A stretch of DNA of 64,000 nt from Robiginitomaculum sp. GTDB taxonomy: Bacteria > Pseudomonadota > Alphaproteobacteria > Caulobacterales > Maricaulaceae. The translations under genes and the position numbers were made by a program. The stretch lies in the NCBI GenBank assembly GCA_002733605.1, contig NVWK01000002.1:247768-311767 (forward strand), given 5' to 3'. Numbering within the stretch: position 1 is the stretch's first letter; each line of letters begins with the position of its first letter. This document shows positions 46,262 to 55,254 of the stretch, one piece after another. A model generated the notes under the pieces. It was given only the letters and a program-made list of their open reading frames with translations, ran no database searches and was not told the DNA's origin.

Positions 46262-46867
46262 TTACACCCCATTAGCAATCCCTGCGCTCATTTGCGCCAC
46301 AAATGCATCCGCAATCTCATCGCCCGATATCCGCCCCCCCGCCTCATACCAGACATTGAGCCAGTTCAGCGCTCCCATCAGGAAAAACACCATCACTTTT
46401 GGATCGGCCTTCCGGATCGAACCATCCTTCATACCCCGCTCGACAAGGCGCGTTACCGCCTGTTCAATTTTACCCCTGCGCGCCAAAACCGTCTCTTGAT
46501 AATCCCCCTTCAAACTGTCCACATCCGCCAGCAAAGCCAGCCCGTCACGGGTCAGCATATGGGCGAACGCCCCATACAGGCTTTGCAAACGCTCCAGCCC
46601 GTTTTCGTCTTTCACCCGTGTCGATTTGATCAATCCGTCCATCGCGTCATAGACATTGATATGACACTCATACAAAATCTCTTCTTTCGATTTCACATAA
46701 TAATAAAGCGCCGCCTTCGACAGGCCCAAGCCTTTGGCAATCTCCACCATCGACGCATTATGATACCCCTTGCGCCGAAACGCCGCCCCGGCCGCCCTGA
46801 TCACAGCCAACCGCTTCGCCGCATATTGTGCTTCACGATCAAAAGGAGATTTCACAGTACGACTCAT
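46262..46867 (-). CDS. TetR-family regulator of the leucine operon
   Basis: This regulator of 201 residues has an N-terminal helix-turn-helix (AGAAFRRKGYHNASMVEIAKGLGLSKAALYYYVKSKEEIL). The C-terminal ligand-binding domain resembles those of acyl-CoA-responsive TetR proteins such as PsrA/FadR-like regulators. It is divergent from mccB-mccA-ivd. A perfect 10-bp inverted repeat that overlaps the mccB -35 box is the probable operator. The start codon follows one unit of the hairpin repeat described at 46874-46958, which supplies GGGAATGTAA as the nearest purine-rich stretch. In many Alphaproteobacteria a MerR-type LiuR controls this pathway; here a TetR takes that place. Confidence 0.9.
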   Translation of the reverse strand: MSRTVKSPFDREAQYAAKRLAVIRAAGAAFRRKGYHNASMVEIAKGLGLSKAALYYYVKSKEEILYECHINVYDAMDGLIKSTRVKDENGLERLQSLYGAFAHMLTRDGLALLADVDSLKGDYQETVLARRGKIEQAVTRLVERGMKDGSIRKADPKVMVFFLMGALNWLNVWYEAGGRISGDEIADAFVAQMSAGIANGV

Positions 46868-46873
46868 TTAAAC

Positions 46874-46958
46874 TTACATTCCCATCCGCTCACCCCTGCG
46901 TAGGCAGGGGCTCTTTATACATTCCCGGTCGCGCAAACGCGCTCCTCGCCTCTTGTTG
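46874..46958 (-). repeat. Two-part hairpin repeat, copy A
   Basis: On the minus strand, unit 1 (ACAAGAGGCGAGGAGCGCG-TTTGCGCGACCGGGAATGTA) is followed by unit 2 (AGCCCCTGCCTACGCAGGGG-TGAGCGGATGGGAATGTAA). Both form a GC-rich hairpin and end in GGGAATGTA. The unit 2 hairpin stem is CCCCTGC/GCAGGGG. The element lies directly before the tetR start. Copies B and C have the units in the reverse order. Confidence 0.8.
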
Positions 46959-46970
46959 ATACACCCATAA

Positions 46971-46996
46971 TAAATTTGACTCAAGGGTCAAATTTA
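46971..46996. promoter_or_regulatory. Candidate TetR operator
   Basis: TAAATTTGAC and GTCAAATTTA form a perfect 10-bp inverted repeat around a 6-base spacer. It overlaps the -35 box of the mccB promoter and lies in the tetR-mccB intergenic region, so it is the best candidate operator for the TetR protein. Confidence 0.75.
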
Positions 46997-47004
46997 TGTA
47001 TACA
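46976..47004 (+). promoter_or_regulatory. Promoter of the mccB-mccA-ivd operon
   Basis: TTGACT (46976-46981) and TATACA (46999-47004) are separated by 17 bp, a near-consensus sigma70 promoter. The start codon of mccB lies 28 bp after the -10 box. The -35 box is inside the TetR-type inverted repeat. Confidence 0.8.
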
Positions 47005-47031
47005 GGGTTAAATTCACAAATGAGGGTCATT

Positions 47032-48636
47032 ATGCCGAAACTGGCGAGCCAAATAAATCCGGGCAGTCCCGACTTCGCAGACAATGCAAATGCCATGCGC
47101 ATTCTTGTCGATGATCTGCGGGCCAAAGTCGGCGAGATCGCCAAAGGCGGGCCGGAACGTTCGCGCCAACGCCATCTCGACAAGGGTAAATTACTGCCGC
47201 GCGATCGGGTCGAGCACCTGCTTGATCCCGGCACCCCGTTTCTGGAAATCGGTCAATTGGCCGCCTATGAAGTCTATGAAGATATCATTCCGGCCGCTGG
47301 CATCATCGCCGGTATTGGCCGTGTTTCGGGACGCGAATGCATGATAGTGTGCAATGACGCCACGGTCAAAGGCGGCTCCTATTACCCGCTCTCAGTCAAA
47401 AAGCATTTACGCGCCCAAGAAATTGCCCGTGAAAACAATCTACCCTGTATCTATCTGGTCGATAGCGGCGGTGCCAATTTACCCCGCCAAGACGAGGTTT
47501 TCCCCGACCGCGAACATTTCGGCCGCATCTTCTACAATCAAGCCACCCTTTCAGCCCAAGGCATCGCCCAAATCGCAGTTGTCATGGGTAGCTGTACCGC
47601 AGGCGGCGCCTATGTCCCGGCCATGGCCGATGAAAGCATTATTGTCGCCAACCAAGGCACCATATTCCTCGGCGGCCCGCCTCTGGTCAAAGCCGCTACC
47701 GGCGAAGTGGTCAGCGCCGAAGATTTGGGCGGCGGTCTCCTGCATGCCAAAACCTCCGGCGTCGTCGACCACCTTGCCGCCAATGACGAACATGCCCTGC
47801 AAATCGCCAGAAACACGGTTGCCGGATTAGAGGCCCCAACCCCGTCCTACACCCCCGCGCCCGTCACCCCGCCTGCCTATGACGCAGACGAATTGCTCGG
47901 CATTATCCCCAAAGATACCCGCCAACCTTTTGACGTACGCGAGATACTCGCCCGTATTGTCGACGGCTCCGAATTTGACGAGTTCAAGAAACTGTACGGC
48001 GACACACTCGTGTGCGGATTTGCCAAAATCCACGGCTATAAAGTCGGCATTGTCGCCAATAATGGCGTCCTGTTTTCCGAAAGCGCCCTGAAAGGTGCCC
48101 ACTTCGTCCAGCTCTGCGCCAAGCGTAAAATCCCGCTGGTGTTTTTGCAAAACATTACCGGCTTTATGGTCGGCTCTAAATACGAAGCCGGCGGCATTGC
48201 CAAAGACGGCGCCAAATTGGTCACCGCCGTCGCTTGCGCTCAAGTCCCGAAATTCACCATTGTGATTGGTGGCTCTTACGGGGCGGGAAATTACGGCATG
48301 TGTGGACGCGCCTATTCTCCGCGCCTGATGTTCATGTGGCCCAATGCCCGCATCTCGGTCATGGGCGGCGAGCAAGCGGCCAGCGTGCTTGCCACCATCA
48401 CCCGTGACGGCAAAGAACGACGCGGCGAAGAATGGAGCGCCGAAGAGGAAGAGGCCTTCCGCAAACCTCTCCTTGAGAAATACGAGAAAGAGGGCCATCC
48501 ATACTATGCCTCTGCCCGCCTCTGGGACGACGGCATCATCGCCCCCACGGATACACGCCGCGTGCTTGGCTTGGGACTGGCTATGGCCGCCAATGCGCCT
48601 GTGCCCGACACAGAATTTGGTATATTCAGGATGTAA
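47032..48636 (+). CDS. mccB: Methylcrotonoyl-CoA carboxylase beta (carboxyltransferase) subunit
   Basis: This subunit transfers CO2 from carboxybiotin to 3-methylcrotonyl-CoA in leucine breakdown. The 534-residue protein has the two halves of the carboxyltransferase fold. [16 protein letters not shown] and the later [25 protein letters not shown] are the acyl-CoA and biotin oxyanion loops. The N-terminus and overall length match MCC beta rather than propionyl-CoA carboxylase. Start 47032 is preferred over the longer 46996 frame because GAGGG lies just upstream and because the promoter -10 box would otherwise fall inside the coding region. mccA follows 88 bp downstream. Confidence 0.95.
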   Translation: MPKLASQINPGSPDFADNANAMRILVDDLRAKVGEIAKGGPERSRQRHLDKGKLLPRDRVEHLLDPGTPFLEIGQLAAYEVYEDIIPAAGIIAGIGRVSGRECMIVCNDATVKGGSYYPLSVKKHLRAQEIARENNLPCIYLVDSGGANLPRQDEVFPDREHFGRIFYNQATLSAQGIAQIAVVMGSCTAGGAYVPAMADESIIVANQGTIFLGGPPLVKAATGEVVSAEDLGGGLLHAKTSGVVDHLAANDEHALQIARNTVAGLEAPTPSYTPAPVTPPAYDADELLGIIPKDTRQPFDVREILARIVDGSEFDEFKKLYGDTLVCGFAKIHGYKVGIVANNGVLFSESALKGAHFVQLCAKRKIPLVFLQNITGFMVGSKYEAGGIAKDGAKLVTAVACAQVPKFTIVIGGSYGAGNYGMCGRAYSPRLMFMWPNARISVMGGEQAASVLATITRDGKERRGEEWSAEEEEAFRKPLLEKYEKEGHPYYASARLWDDGIIAPTDTRRVLGLGLAMAANAPVPDTEFGIFRM

Positions 48637-48639
48637 CAA

Positions 48640-48723
48640 GAGCCCCTGCCTACGCAGAGGTGAGCGGATTGGGAATGTAACAACAAGAGGCGAGGAAGGC
48701 CGTAGGCCTGACCGGGAATGTAA
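48640..48723 (+). repeat. Two-part hairpin repeat, copy B
   Basis: Unit 2 (CCCCTGCCTACGCAGAGG hairpin and GGGAATGTAA) is followed by unit 1 (ACAAGAGGCGAGGA-AGGCCGTAGGCCT-GACCGGGAATGTA). The unit 1 stem is AGGCC/GGCCT, different in sequence from the GCGC stem of copies A and C but still paired. It fills nearly the whole mccB-mccA gap and supplies GGGA just before the mccA start. Confidence 0.85.
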
Positions 48724-48724
48724 A

Positions 48725-50728
48725 ATGAGTAAGATTAAAAAAATTCTAATCGCCAATCGCGGTGAAATCGCCTGTCGGATTATGAAGACAGCGCTTAAAA
48801 TGGGCATAAGCACAGTCGCCGTCTATTCCGATGCTGACCGCAAAGCCCTGCACACCCGCACCGCAGACGAGGCCGTTCATATCGGCGCCAGCCCTGCGGC
48901 CGAGAGCTATCTCGTCATCGATAAAATCATAGAGGCTTGCAAATCCACTGGCGCAGATGCCGTGCATCCGGGCTATGGCTTCCTGTCGGAAAACCCTGAA
49001 TTTGCCAGACGGCTCAAAAAAGAAAATATCATTTTTATCGGCCCGACCCCTGAAAGCATGGAGGCTATGGGCCTGAAAGACGCCGCCAAGAAATTGATGG
49101 AAAAATCAGGTGTGCCCGTCACCCCCGGCTATCACGGCAAGGATCAGGACACCAAACTCCTCAAAGCCAAAGCCGGCATGATCGGCTATCCGGTGTTGAT
49201 CAAAGCCATCGCAGGCGGCGGCGGCAAAGGCATGCGCAAAGTCGACACGGACAAAGGCTTCGCAGACGCCCTCGCCTCTTGCCAGCGCGAAGCCAAATCC
49301 TCGTTCGGAGATGATCGGGTTTTGATCGAAAAGTACATTCTCTCACCCCGCCATATCGAAGTGCAAGTGTTCGGCGACACCCACGGCAATGTGGTGCACA
49401 TGTATGAGCGCGACTGCTCGCTGCAGCGCCGCCACCAAAAAGTGATCGAAGAAGCCCCCGCCCCCGGCATGACCAACGCCGTGCGCAAAGCCATGACCGA
49501 CGCCGCCATAGAAGCGGCCAAGGCGGTCAATTATGTCGGTGCCGGCACCGTAGAATTTATCGTCGACGGCAGTGGCCCCCTGCGCAAAGACGGGTTCTGG
49601 TTCATGGAAATGAATACCCGTTTGCAAGTGGAACATCCGGTCACCGAAATGATTACCAATCTGGATTTGGTCGAACTACAAATCCGCGTGGCCCAAGGCG
49701 AAAAACTTCCCAAACAAAAAGACATCGAGATACATGGCCATGCCGTAGAGGCCCGCCTTTATGCCGAAGACCCGGCCAATGATTTCCTGCCCAGTATCGG
49801 CACGATCAAACAAAACCAGCTCGGCCATTTCGAATATGAGGACGGCGGCTATCGCAGCGATACCGGTATCGTCAATGGCAGTAATATCAGTGTCTATTAC
49901 GACCCGATGATTGCCAAAGTGATCGGCTATGGCCAAGACCGCGACACAGCCATTGGCTATCTGCGCGAACATTTGATGGACAGCCGTATTTTCGGGGTCA
50001 CCACCAATACGGAATTTCTTGTCCGCTGCCTCAGCCATCCCGATTTCCAAAACGGAAAATTCAATACGGATTTCATCCCCGCCCATTTGGACTTCCTCAT
50101 AGGCGACAAGCTGGCGAAAACCGACGAAGCCTATGCCCTCGCTGGCTGCGTGCTCTCCAACCAAACGAGCCAGCACGGAGATGTGTTCGCCGATGGGGCA
50201 GGCTGGCGACTTAATCTGGACGCGTCGACCGAATGGAAGTTCGAGCGCGACGGCGAGATGGTCAATGTCGCCATCTTGAAAAACACCCCGCAAACCTGTG
50301 TCGCCTCTGTGAATGGCGGCGCGCCCATCACGATCAAGATGGATTACACCCATACGACATTTGTCACAAAACAGACGCTCGGGTTTTACAATTGCTGGGA
50401 TCACTGGCACGACGCTGAACTGGTCAGCCTCAAATGCAATGGTGCCTCGCTTCTGATCCCGCGCTTCCAACCCGAAGCCCACGCAGATGCGGGCGCTGGC
50501 GGTAATGCCGTCAGCTCCCCCATGCCCGGCAAGATTCTGGCCGTGAATGTGAAAGCCGGAGACACAGTCGCCCAAGGCGACAAGCTAATCATTATGGAAG
50601 CCATGAAAATGGAAATGAGTTTGGAAGCCCCCAGAGACGGCGTGGTCAGCGCCGTGAACTGCGCGGTGGACGCCCTCGTCTCTGACGGCGAAATTTTATT
50701 AGAACTAGAACAAGAAGACAGCTTATGA
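48725..50728 (+). CDS. mccA: Methylcrotonoyl-CoA carboxylase alpha (biotin carboxylase) subunit
   Basis: This subunit carboxylates its own biotin with ATP and bicarbonate. It has 667 residues. The biotin carboxylase domain (about 1-450) starts with [17 protein letters not shown], contains the ATP-grasp glycine loop AGGGGKGMR, and has [15 protein letters not shown]. The C-terminal biotinyl domain has the lysine site in [11 protein letters not shown]. The start is ATG 48725, with the upstream frame (from 48344) overlapping mccB and rejected. The ribosome binding site appears to come from repeat copy B. The stop overlaps the ivd start by 4 bp (ATGA), indicating translational coupling. Confidence 0.97.
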   Translation: MSKIKKILIANRGEIACRIMKTALKMGISTVAVYSDADRKALHTRTADEAVHIGASPAAESYLVIDKIIEACKSTGADAVHPGYGFLSENPEFARRLKKENIIFIGPTPESMEAMGLKDAAKKLMEKSGVPVTPGYHGKDQDTKLLKAKAGMIGYPVLIKAIAGGGGKGMRKVDTDKGFADALASCQREAKSSFGDDRVLIEKYILSPRHIEVQVFGDTHGNVVHMYERDCSLQRRHQKVIEEAPAPGMTNAVRKAMTDAAIEAAKAVNYVGAGTVEFIVDGSGPLRKDGFWFMEMNTRLQVEHPVTEMITNLDLVELQIRVAQGEKLPKQKDIEIHGHAVEARLYAEDPANDFLPSIGTIKQNQLGHFEYEDGGYRSDTGIVNGSNISVYYDPMIAKVIGYGQDRDTAIGYLREHLMDSRIFGVTTNTEFLVRCLSHPDFQNGKFNTDFIPAHLDFLIGDKLAKTDEAYALAGCVLSNQTSQHGDVFADGAGWRLNLDASTEWKFERDGEMVNVAILKNTPQTCVASVNGGAPITIKMDYTHTTFVTKQTLGFYNCWDHWHDAELVSLKCNGASLLIPRFQPEAHADAGAGGNAVSSPMPGKILAVNVKAGDTVAQGDKLIIMEAMKMEMSLEAPRDGVVSAVNCAVDALVSDGEILLELEQEDSL

Positions 50729-51894
50729 GCACCACATACCCGACCCTCAGTTTTAATCACGGCGAAACCGCAGACATGATCCGCGAAACCGTGGCCGCCT
50801 TTGCCCGCGACGAAATCGCACCAATCGCGGCCCAGATCGACAAGGAAAACGCCTTCCCGCGCGAATTGTGGAACAAAATGGGTGATCTCGGCCTGTTGGG
50901 CATTACGGTCGAAGAAGAATACGGCGGCTCGGCCCTCGGCTATCTGGAACACACCATTGCCATGGAAGAAATCAGCCGCGCCTCCGCCTCTGTCGGGCTT
51001 TCCTACGGCGCCCATTCCAATCTGTGTATCAACCAGCTTCGCCGCTGGGGCAATGAAGAGCAAAAACAAAAATACCTGCCCAAACTGATCTCCGGTGAAC
51101 ATGTCGGCAGCCTCGCCATGTCCGAACCCGAAGCCGGATCGGACGTTGTTTCGATGAAACTGCGCGCCGAAGAAAAATCGGATCATTATCTACTCAACGG
51201 CAATAAAATGTGGATCACCAATGGCCCAATCGCCGACACATTGATCGTCTACGCCAAGACCTCACCGAACGAAGGCTCGCGCGGCATCACCACTTTCATC
51301 ATCGAAAAAGGCTTCAAAGGCTTCTCGACCGCCCAAAAACTTGACAAGCTCGGCATGCGCGGCTCGGACACCTGCGAGCTGGTGTTCGAAGACTGCATCG
51401 TGCCCAAAGAAAATATCATGGGCCCGAAAGGCGGCGGGGTCGGTGTTTTGATGTCCGGCCTTGATTATGAACGCACCGTGCTGTCCGGTGGCCCAATCGG
51501 CATTATGCAAGCCTGTCTGGACGTGGTTTTGCCCTATGTGCACGAGCGCAAACAGTTTGGTAAATCCATTGGCCAGTTCCAGCTTATTCAGGGAAAAGTC
51601 GCCGATATGTATGTGGCCCTGTCCACATCACGCGCCTATGTCTATGCGGTCGCTCAAGCCTGTGACCGCGACGAAACCGCTCGCAAAGACGCCGCCGGTG
51701 CCATTTTATATTCCGCCGAACGCGCCACCCAGTGCGCCCTCGATGCCATCCAGCTTTTAGGCGGCAATGGCTATATCAATGACTATCCGACCGGACGCCT
51801 TCTGCGCGATGCCAAGCTCTACGAAATCGGTGCAGGCACATCCGAAATTCGCCGCTGGTTGATTGGCCGTGAATTGTTCGGAGAAACTGGCTAG
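50725..51894 (+). CDS. ivd: Isovaleryl-CoA dehydrogenase
   Basis: This flavoenzyme oxidises isovaleryl-CoA to 3-methylcrotonyl-CoA, the step before MCC. The 389-residue acyl-CoA dehydrogenase has [23 protein letters not shown] motifs [15 protein letters not shown] and [17 protein letters not shown], and the catalytic Glu region [14 protein letters not shown] with GLDYERTV (Glu255-type position of IVD). The C-terminal [35 protein letters not shown] is typical. It overlaps mccA by 4 bp and closes the operon. Electrons would pass to the electron-transfer flavoprotein, which is not encoded in the window. Confidence 0.95.
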   Translation: MSTTYPTLSFNHGETADMIRETVAAFARDEIAPIAAQIDKENAFPRELWNKMGDLGLLGITVEEEYGGSALGYLEHTIAMEEISRASASVGLSYGAHSNLCINQLRRWGNEEQKQKYLPKLISGEHVGSLAMSEPEAGSDVVSMKLRAEEKSDHYLLNGNKMWITNGPIADTLIVYAKTSPNEGSRGITTFIIEKGFKGFSTAQKLDKLGMRGSDTCELVFEDCIVPKENIMGPKGGGVGVLMSGLDYERTVLSGGPIGIMQACLDVVLPYVHERKQFGKSIGQFQLIQGKVADMYVALSTSRAYVYAVAQACDRDETARKDAAGAILYSAERATQCALDAIQLLGGNGYINDYPTGRLLRDAKLYEIGAGTSEIRRWLIGRELFGETG

Positions 51895-51971
51895 TCACCT
51901 CTTCAACATTTAATTTTGTTTTCATGTTTCCAACCCTTGCCTATGTTACGTATTGGCTGGAGGAGAATTTC

Positions 51972-52592
51972 ATGAAAACATTTATGCCTGCGCTTATGGG
52001 CCTTATCTTGCTTGGCGCTTGCTCAACATCAACACGACCCGCCCCACCCGAAATTACCGCTGCATATGCGAGCGAATGTGTGGCGAATGAATTTGACTAT
52101 CTCCGCCTTGATTTTGAAACGTTCAACGAAGACAAGAAAAAAGGCTGGAGATCTGTTGGCAAGATCAAAGGGTGCGAGCGCAGCGCAGCTTCTCTTTTAC
52201 AAGCCTATAGAGAGAGAATGTATGAGCAAAACATTGACGGTATGATGTGGCACGAAGCCCAGCTTAGGGCTGCAGCAGGGGATAGCGAACATGCGATTTA
52301 TTTGTTCTCGCAAACCAGAAAAACCCATGATCTGCCCATGCAGCTTTATCGAGACGCAACCATTGCCTATCTGAAACAAGATAAAACCGCACTCCTGACT
52401 GCGCGCAAAAACCTGGCCGCCGTGTCCATGCCGGATGGTTTTGCCAAAGGGGTTGCACAGTTTAAAAAACAATATCCTGATGCGCCCGCGCCTACATGGC
52501 CCATGAATTTGGATGTAGTGGATGGCTTCCTGAACTGTTTCGACAAACCCTATTCGCAAGCTTATAGCCGCGAATGTCAGCCACATAATTAA
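51972..52592 (+). CDS. Lipoprotein of unknown function
   Basis: This 206-residue protein starts MKTFMPALMGLILLGACSTS, a lipoprotein signal with lipobox LGAC. The mature part is helical, with segments like ERMYEQNIDGMMWHEAQLRAAAGDSEHAIYLF that recall TPR or Sel1-type helix pairs. Three or four cysteines (for example KGCERS, LNCFDKP and RECQP) could form periplasmic disulfides. The start ATG 51972 has GGAGGAG at the right distance. I do not recognise the family. It stands between ivd and a candidate small RNA. Confidence 0.78.
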   Translation: MKTFMPALMGLILLGACSTSTRPAPPEITAAYASECVANEFDYLRLDFETFNEDKKKGWRSVGKIKGCERSAASLLQAYRERMYEQNIDGMMWHEAQLRAAAGDSEHAIYLFSQTRKTHDLPMQLYRDATIAYLKQDKTALLTARKNLAAVSMPDGFAKGVAQFKKQYPDAPAPTWPMNLDVVDGFLNCFDKPYSQAYSRECQPHN

Positions 52593-52606
52593 GCGCTAAA
52601 CTTTAA

Positions 52607-52643
52607 GCGAAAAAAAGAGATGCCTTCCCCCGAAGGCACCTCT
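52607..52643 (-). terminator. Intrinsic terminator
   Basis: On the minus strand AGAGGTGCCTTC and GAAGGCATCTCT pair around GGGG and are followed by seven T. The single non-Watson-Crick pair is a G-U wobble only on this strand, supporting the orientation. Confidence 0.8.
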
Positions 52644-52800
52644 TCTTTCAAGTCTCCGAGCTTGCGGACGTTGCCCCACATGACTTCGCCGCTCAAAGAG
52701 ACCCTTTCCTCTATAAAAGCAAAGAGCCGAGTGTTGTGAACCTCATCACTACACGGGGCGCGTGGTAGGGATGAGGTTCTATGATCAGGAGCCTAAACTC
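52607..52800 (-). ncRNA. Candidate structured small RNA
   Basis: A minus-strand stretch of about 190 nt has two strong hairpins and an intrinsic terminator, and no coding frame. The main hairpin (about 52735-52778) pairs GAACCTCATC with GATGAGGTTC around an inner stem with the apical GCGCCCCGT. A possible -10 (TATTAT near 52806-52811) lies just upstream. I could not match it to 6S RNA, SRP RNA, tmRNA or RNase P RNA. An unclassified small RNA is the honest call. Confidence 0.45.
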
Positions 52801-52923
52801 CGACCCCATAATACTTACCAGAATGAACCTGAACGGGAGATAAACAAAAAAGCACGCCACAATTTTAGGTATATTTAAACCGCCTTACTGCCAGCCGGAT
52901 ACCTACCAAATTGTCAGTAAAAC

Positions 52924-53556
52924 CTACGTTTTTTCGTACAACCATGGGGCGACAAGATCGGAAAGATCAGGACGGGGGCGTTCTGAGAGGGGCGCGTCGC
53001 AGGATCCTATATAGAGAAATCCGGCCATACGTTCGCTCTCGCCCAGCCCCAACACGGTTTCAATACGCGGGTCAAATGCATACCATTCTGTCAGCCATTG
53101 GGCCGCAAAGCCGCTAGCCCGCGCGCCCAGCAACATATTCATACATACAGCGCCGGCAGAAAGTTCCTGTTCCCATTTCGGTGTCCCGCGCGGACACGCC
53201 TTCGGGCTGGACACGATACCGATAACCAGCGGTGCGCGCAAAAACCGGTCGCGCTCGAACTGGACACGCTCCGTGTCCGCGTTTGGGCAATCCTCGGAGA
53301 ATTTTTCGGCCAAATGCACGCCAAAATCAGCTCGCGCTTGATCCTGAAACAGTAAAAACCGCCACGGGGTCAATTTACGATGATCAGGCACCCGCGCCGC
53401 CACCCGTAAAATCATATCCAGTTGCTGCGCATCCGGCCCCGGCGCTTGCATCAATTTGACCAATGTCGAGCGCCGGTTGGCCAAAAAGGACAACACCTCT
53501 TGTGAGGCTGCGCTCGCCTCCAAAGGCGCATTTTGCTGGGGAACATCCGTATTCAT
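52924..53556 (-). CDS. Nitroreductase-family protein
   Basis: This 210-residue flavin enzyme resembles YdjA-type nitroreductases. The N-terminal FLANRRSTLVKL gives the FMN-phosphate site (RRS). Then come APGPDAQQLDMILRVAARVPDHRKLTPWRFLLFQ, which is typical, and the C-terminal GLGESERMAGFLYIG. The substrate is unknown. Start ATG 53556 has GGAG 9 bp upstream and replaces the longer frame. It is divergent from ridA, 71 bp away. Confidence 0.93.
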   Translation of the reverse strand: MNTDVPQQNAPLEASAASQEVLSFLANRRSTLVKLMQAPGPDAQQLDMILRVAARVPDHRKLTPWRFLLFQDQARADFGVHLAEKFSEDCPNADTERVQFERDRFLRAPLVIGIVSSPKACPRGTPKWEQELSAGAVCMNMLLGARASGFAAQWLTEWYAFDPRIETVLGLGESERMAGFLYIGSCDAPLSERPRPDLSDLVAPWLYEKT

Positions 53557-53627
53557 TTGAACCAACTCCGGTTTTGATATTTACCCCTATTGGCATATCC
53601 TGTATCTGTTGGCAAAAGGAGATTCTT

Positions 53628-54101
53628 ATGAACACGATTGACCACCGCTTGGCCGAGTTGGGCCTGACACTGCCTAAGCCTGTCGCCCCTGTCGCCAATT
53701 ATGTGCCCTATGTCCTCAGCGGCAATTTGGTGTTCATCGCCGGACAAGTATCTGTGAGCGCAGACGGCACATTTATCAAAGGCCGCCTCGGCGAAGATTT
53801 AACGCTCGAGCAAGGCCAAGCAGCCGCCCGCTTGTGTGCCCTTAATCTGATCGCGCAAATGAAAGACGCCTGTGACGGCGATCTGACCCGCGTCAAACGC
53901 ATTGTCAAAGTCGGCGGTTTTGTCAGCACCGGCTGTGTGCCCACCGCGATCGACATTCCCAAAATCATCAATGGCTGTTCCGATCTGCTAGTAGACGTGT
54001 TTGGCGAAGCCGGAAAACACGCTCGTTTTGCGGTTGGTGCCCCTTCCCTGCCTCTGGATTGCGCCGTGGAAATTGACGCGGTCGTGGAAATAGAGGCCTA
54101 G
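53628..54101 (+). CDS. RidA family protein
   Basis: RidA proteins hydrolyse reactive enamine/imine intermediates from amino acid metabolism. This 157-residue member has NLVFIAGQVSVSADG near the N-terminus, the ARLCALNLIAQM helix, and the family end SLPLDCAVEIDAVVEIEA. The arginine that binds the carboxylate in active RidA is not in its usual place (HARFAVGAPSLPLDCAVEID), so it may belong to an inactive or altered subgroup. The start has AAGGAG upstream. The following FemAB/GNAT gene begins at its stop codon. Confidence 0.88.
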   Translation: MNTIDHRLAELGLTLPKPVAPVANYVPYVLSGNLVFIAGQVSVSADGTFIKGRLGEDLTLEQGQAAARLCALNLIAQMKDACDGDLTRVKRIVKVGGFVSTGCVPTAIDIPKIINGCSDLLVDVFGEAGKHARFAVGAPSLPLDCAVEIDAVVEIEA

Positions 54102-54102
54102 G

Positions 54103-55251
54103 ATCGACACCCCCTACACGGCCCGTATTCTCACCCGCATTGACGAGGTCAGCCGCGCGGATTGGAACGGGCTGCAACCGGATAAGGGGAGCGCAGATTA
54201 CCACCCGTTCACCGATTGGGATTTTTTAAACGCGCTGGAAACCAGTGGCTCTGTCAGCGCCGACACAGGCTGGCACCCCTGTCATATCTGGCTCGAAGAC
54301 GAGGATGGTAATCCTGTCGGCGCTGCGCCCCTCTACGCCAAAACCCACTCCATGGGCGAATATGTCTTTGATCAGGGCTGGGCCAATGCAGCCGAGCAGG
54401 CAGGGCTTGCCTATTACCCCAAATTACAATGCGCCATCCCGTTCACACCGGCCACAGGCCCGCGCCTGATCGCCAAAACCCCCGAGGCCCAAACCGCCCT
54501 GATCGAAACCATGCAACAATTTTGCGCCCAAAACCAGCTCTCGGGCGCGCATGTCACCTTCGCGGATCAATCCACACAAACGGCCCTGCTTAAGCACGGC
54601 TTCCTCGCCCGTACAGACAGACAATTTCATTTCATCAATCGTGGCTACAAAGATTTCGACGACTTCCTCGCCAGACTGACCTCGCGCAAACGCAAAAAGA
54701 TAAAGTCGGAACGCAAACGCGCCACCGAACATGTGACCATCAAGCGCCTACGCGGCGACGAAATACGCCCCGAGCACTGGGATATATTCTATGCGTTCTA
54801 TATGGATACGTCGGAGCGAAAATGGGGACATGCCTATCTCACCCGCGCCTTTTTCGAAAGCATTCACGAAACCCTACGTGGGCAAACCCTGCTAATCCTC
54901 GCCTATGAAGACGACATCCCCATCGCAGGCGCTCTCAACTTTATCGGCGGCGACACATTATATGGGCGGCAATGGGGCGCTCTTAAAAACATCCCCTTCC
55001 TGCATTTCGAACTGTGCTATTACCAAGCCATAGAGGCGGGCATTGAAATGGGTTTGGCCCGCGTCGAGGCGGGCGCACAGGGCGAACACAAATTGGCCAG
55101 AGGCTATGAAGCCACACCGACCTATTCCGCCCATTACCTTGTCCACGAAGGGCTACGCACCGCCATTGAGCGCTTCCTACGCCAGGAACGCCGCGCTGTT
55201 GATCACGAAATAGATATGCTAGACACGTATTCACCATTCAAGAAGGAATAG
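54103..55251 (+). CDS. FemAB/GNAT-type protein (DUF482-like), non-canonical start
   Basis: This is an acyl- or aminoacyl-transferase-like protein of about 382 residues. Conserved segments are HPFTDWDFLNALETSGSV, GAAPLYAKTHSMGEYVFDQGW, YYPKLQCAIPFTPATGPRL and the C-terminal LARVEAGAQGEHKLARGYEATPTYSAHYL. These match the peptidogalycan-biosynthesis/DUF482 group. The first in-frame ATG (54352) would drop about 83 conserved residues. No ATG, GTG or TTG occurs in frame between a stop at 54091 and 54352, so translation must start at a rare codon, probably ATC 54103 behind AGAGG/TAGG, or it is coupled to ridA. The start is uncertain; the protein is not. HIT follows 3 bp later. Confidence 0.78.
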   Translation: MDTPYTARILTRIDEVSRADWNGLQPDKGSADYHPFTDWDFLNALETSGSVSADTGWHPCHIWLEDEDGNPVGAAPLYAKTHSMGEYVFDQGWANAAEQAGLAYYPKLQCAIPFTPATGPRLIAKTPEAQTALIETMQQFCAQNQLSGAHVTFADQSTQTALLKHGFLARTDRQFHFINRGYKDFDDFLARLTSRKRKKIKSERKRATEHVTIKRLRGDEIRPEHWDIFYAFYMDTSERKWGHAYLTRAFFESIHETLRGQTLLILAYEDDIPIAGALNFIGGDTLYGRQWGALKNIPFLHFELCYYQAIEAGIEMGLARVEAGAQGEHKLARGYEATPTYSAHYLVHEGLRTAIERFLRQERRAVDHEIDMLDTYSPFKKE

Positions 55252-55254
55252 ACT

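Larger units (their letters stand above)
52593..52923. other. Intergenic region holding a candidate small RNA
   Basis: There is no gene in these 330 bases. The left part encodes the candidate minus-strand RNA and terminator listed below. The right part (52810-52923) is AT-rich and could hold its promoter. Confidence 0.5.

Noticed and set aside
48344..48724. Longer N-terminus of mccA
   Set aside because: It would run through mccB and the hairpin repeat. The conserved biotin carboxylase start [14 protein letters not shown] begins at 48725.
49676..50575. A 299-codon ORF antisense to mccA, and a 328-codon ORF antisense to mccB (47827-48813)
   Set aside because: Both lie wholly or almost wholly on the opposite strand of well-supported carboxylase genes and have no ribosome binding site or recognisable domains. 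They arise from codon bias in GC-richer genes.
52607..52800. 6S RNA
   Set aside because: The strong hairpin is not in the centre of the transcript and no long closing stem could be drawn, so the name is not justified without a covariance search.
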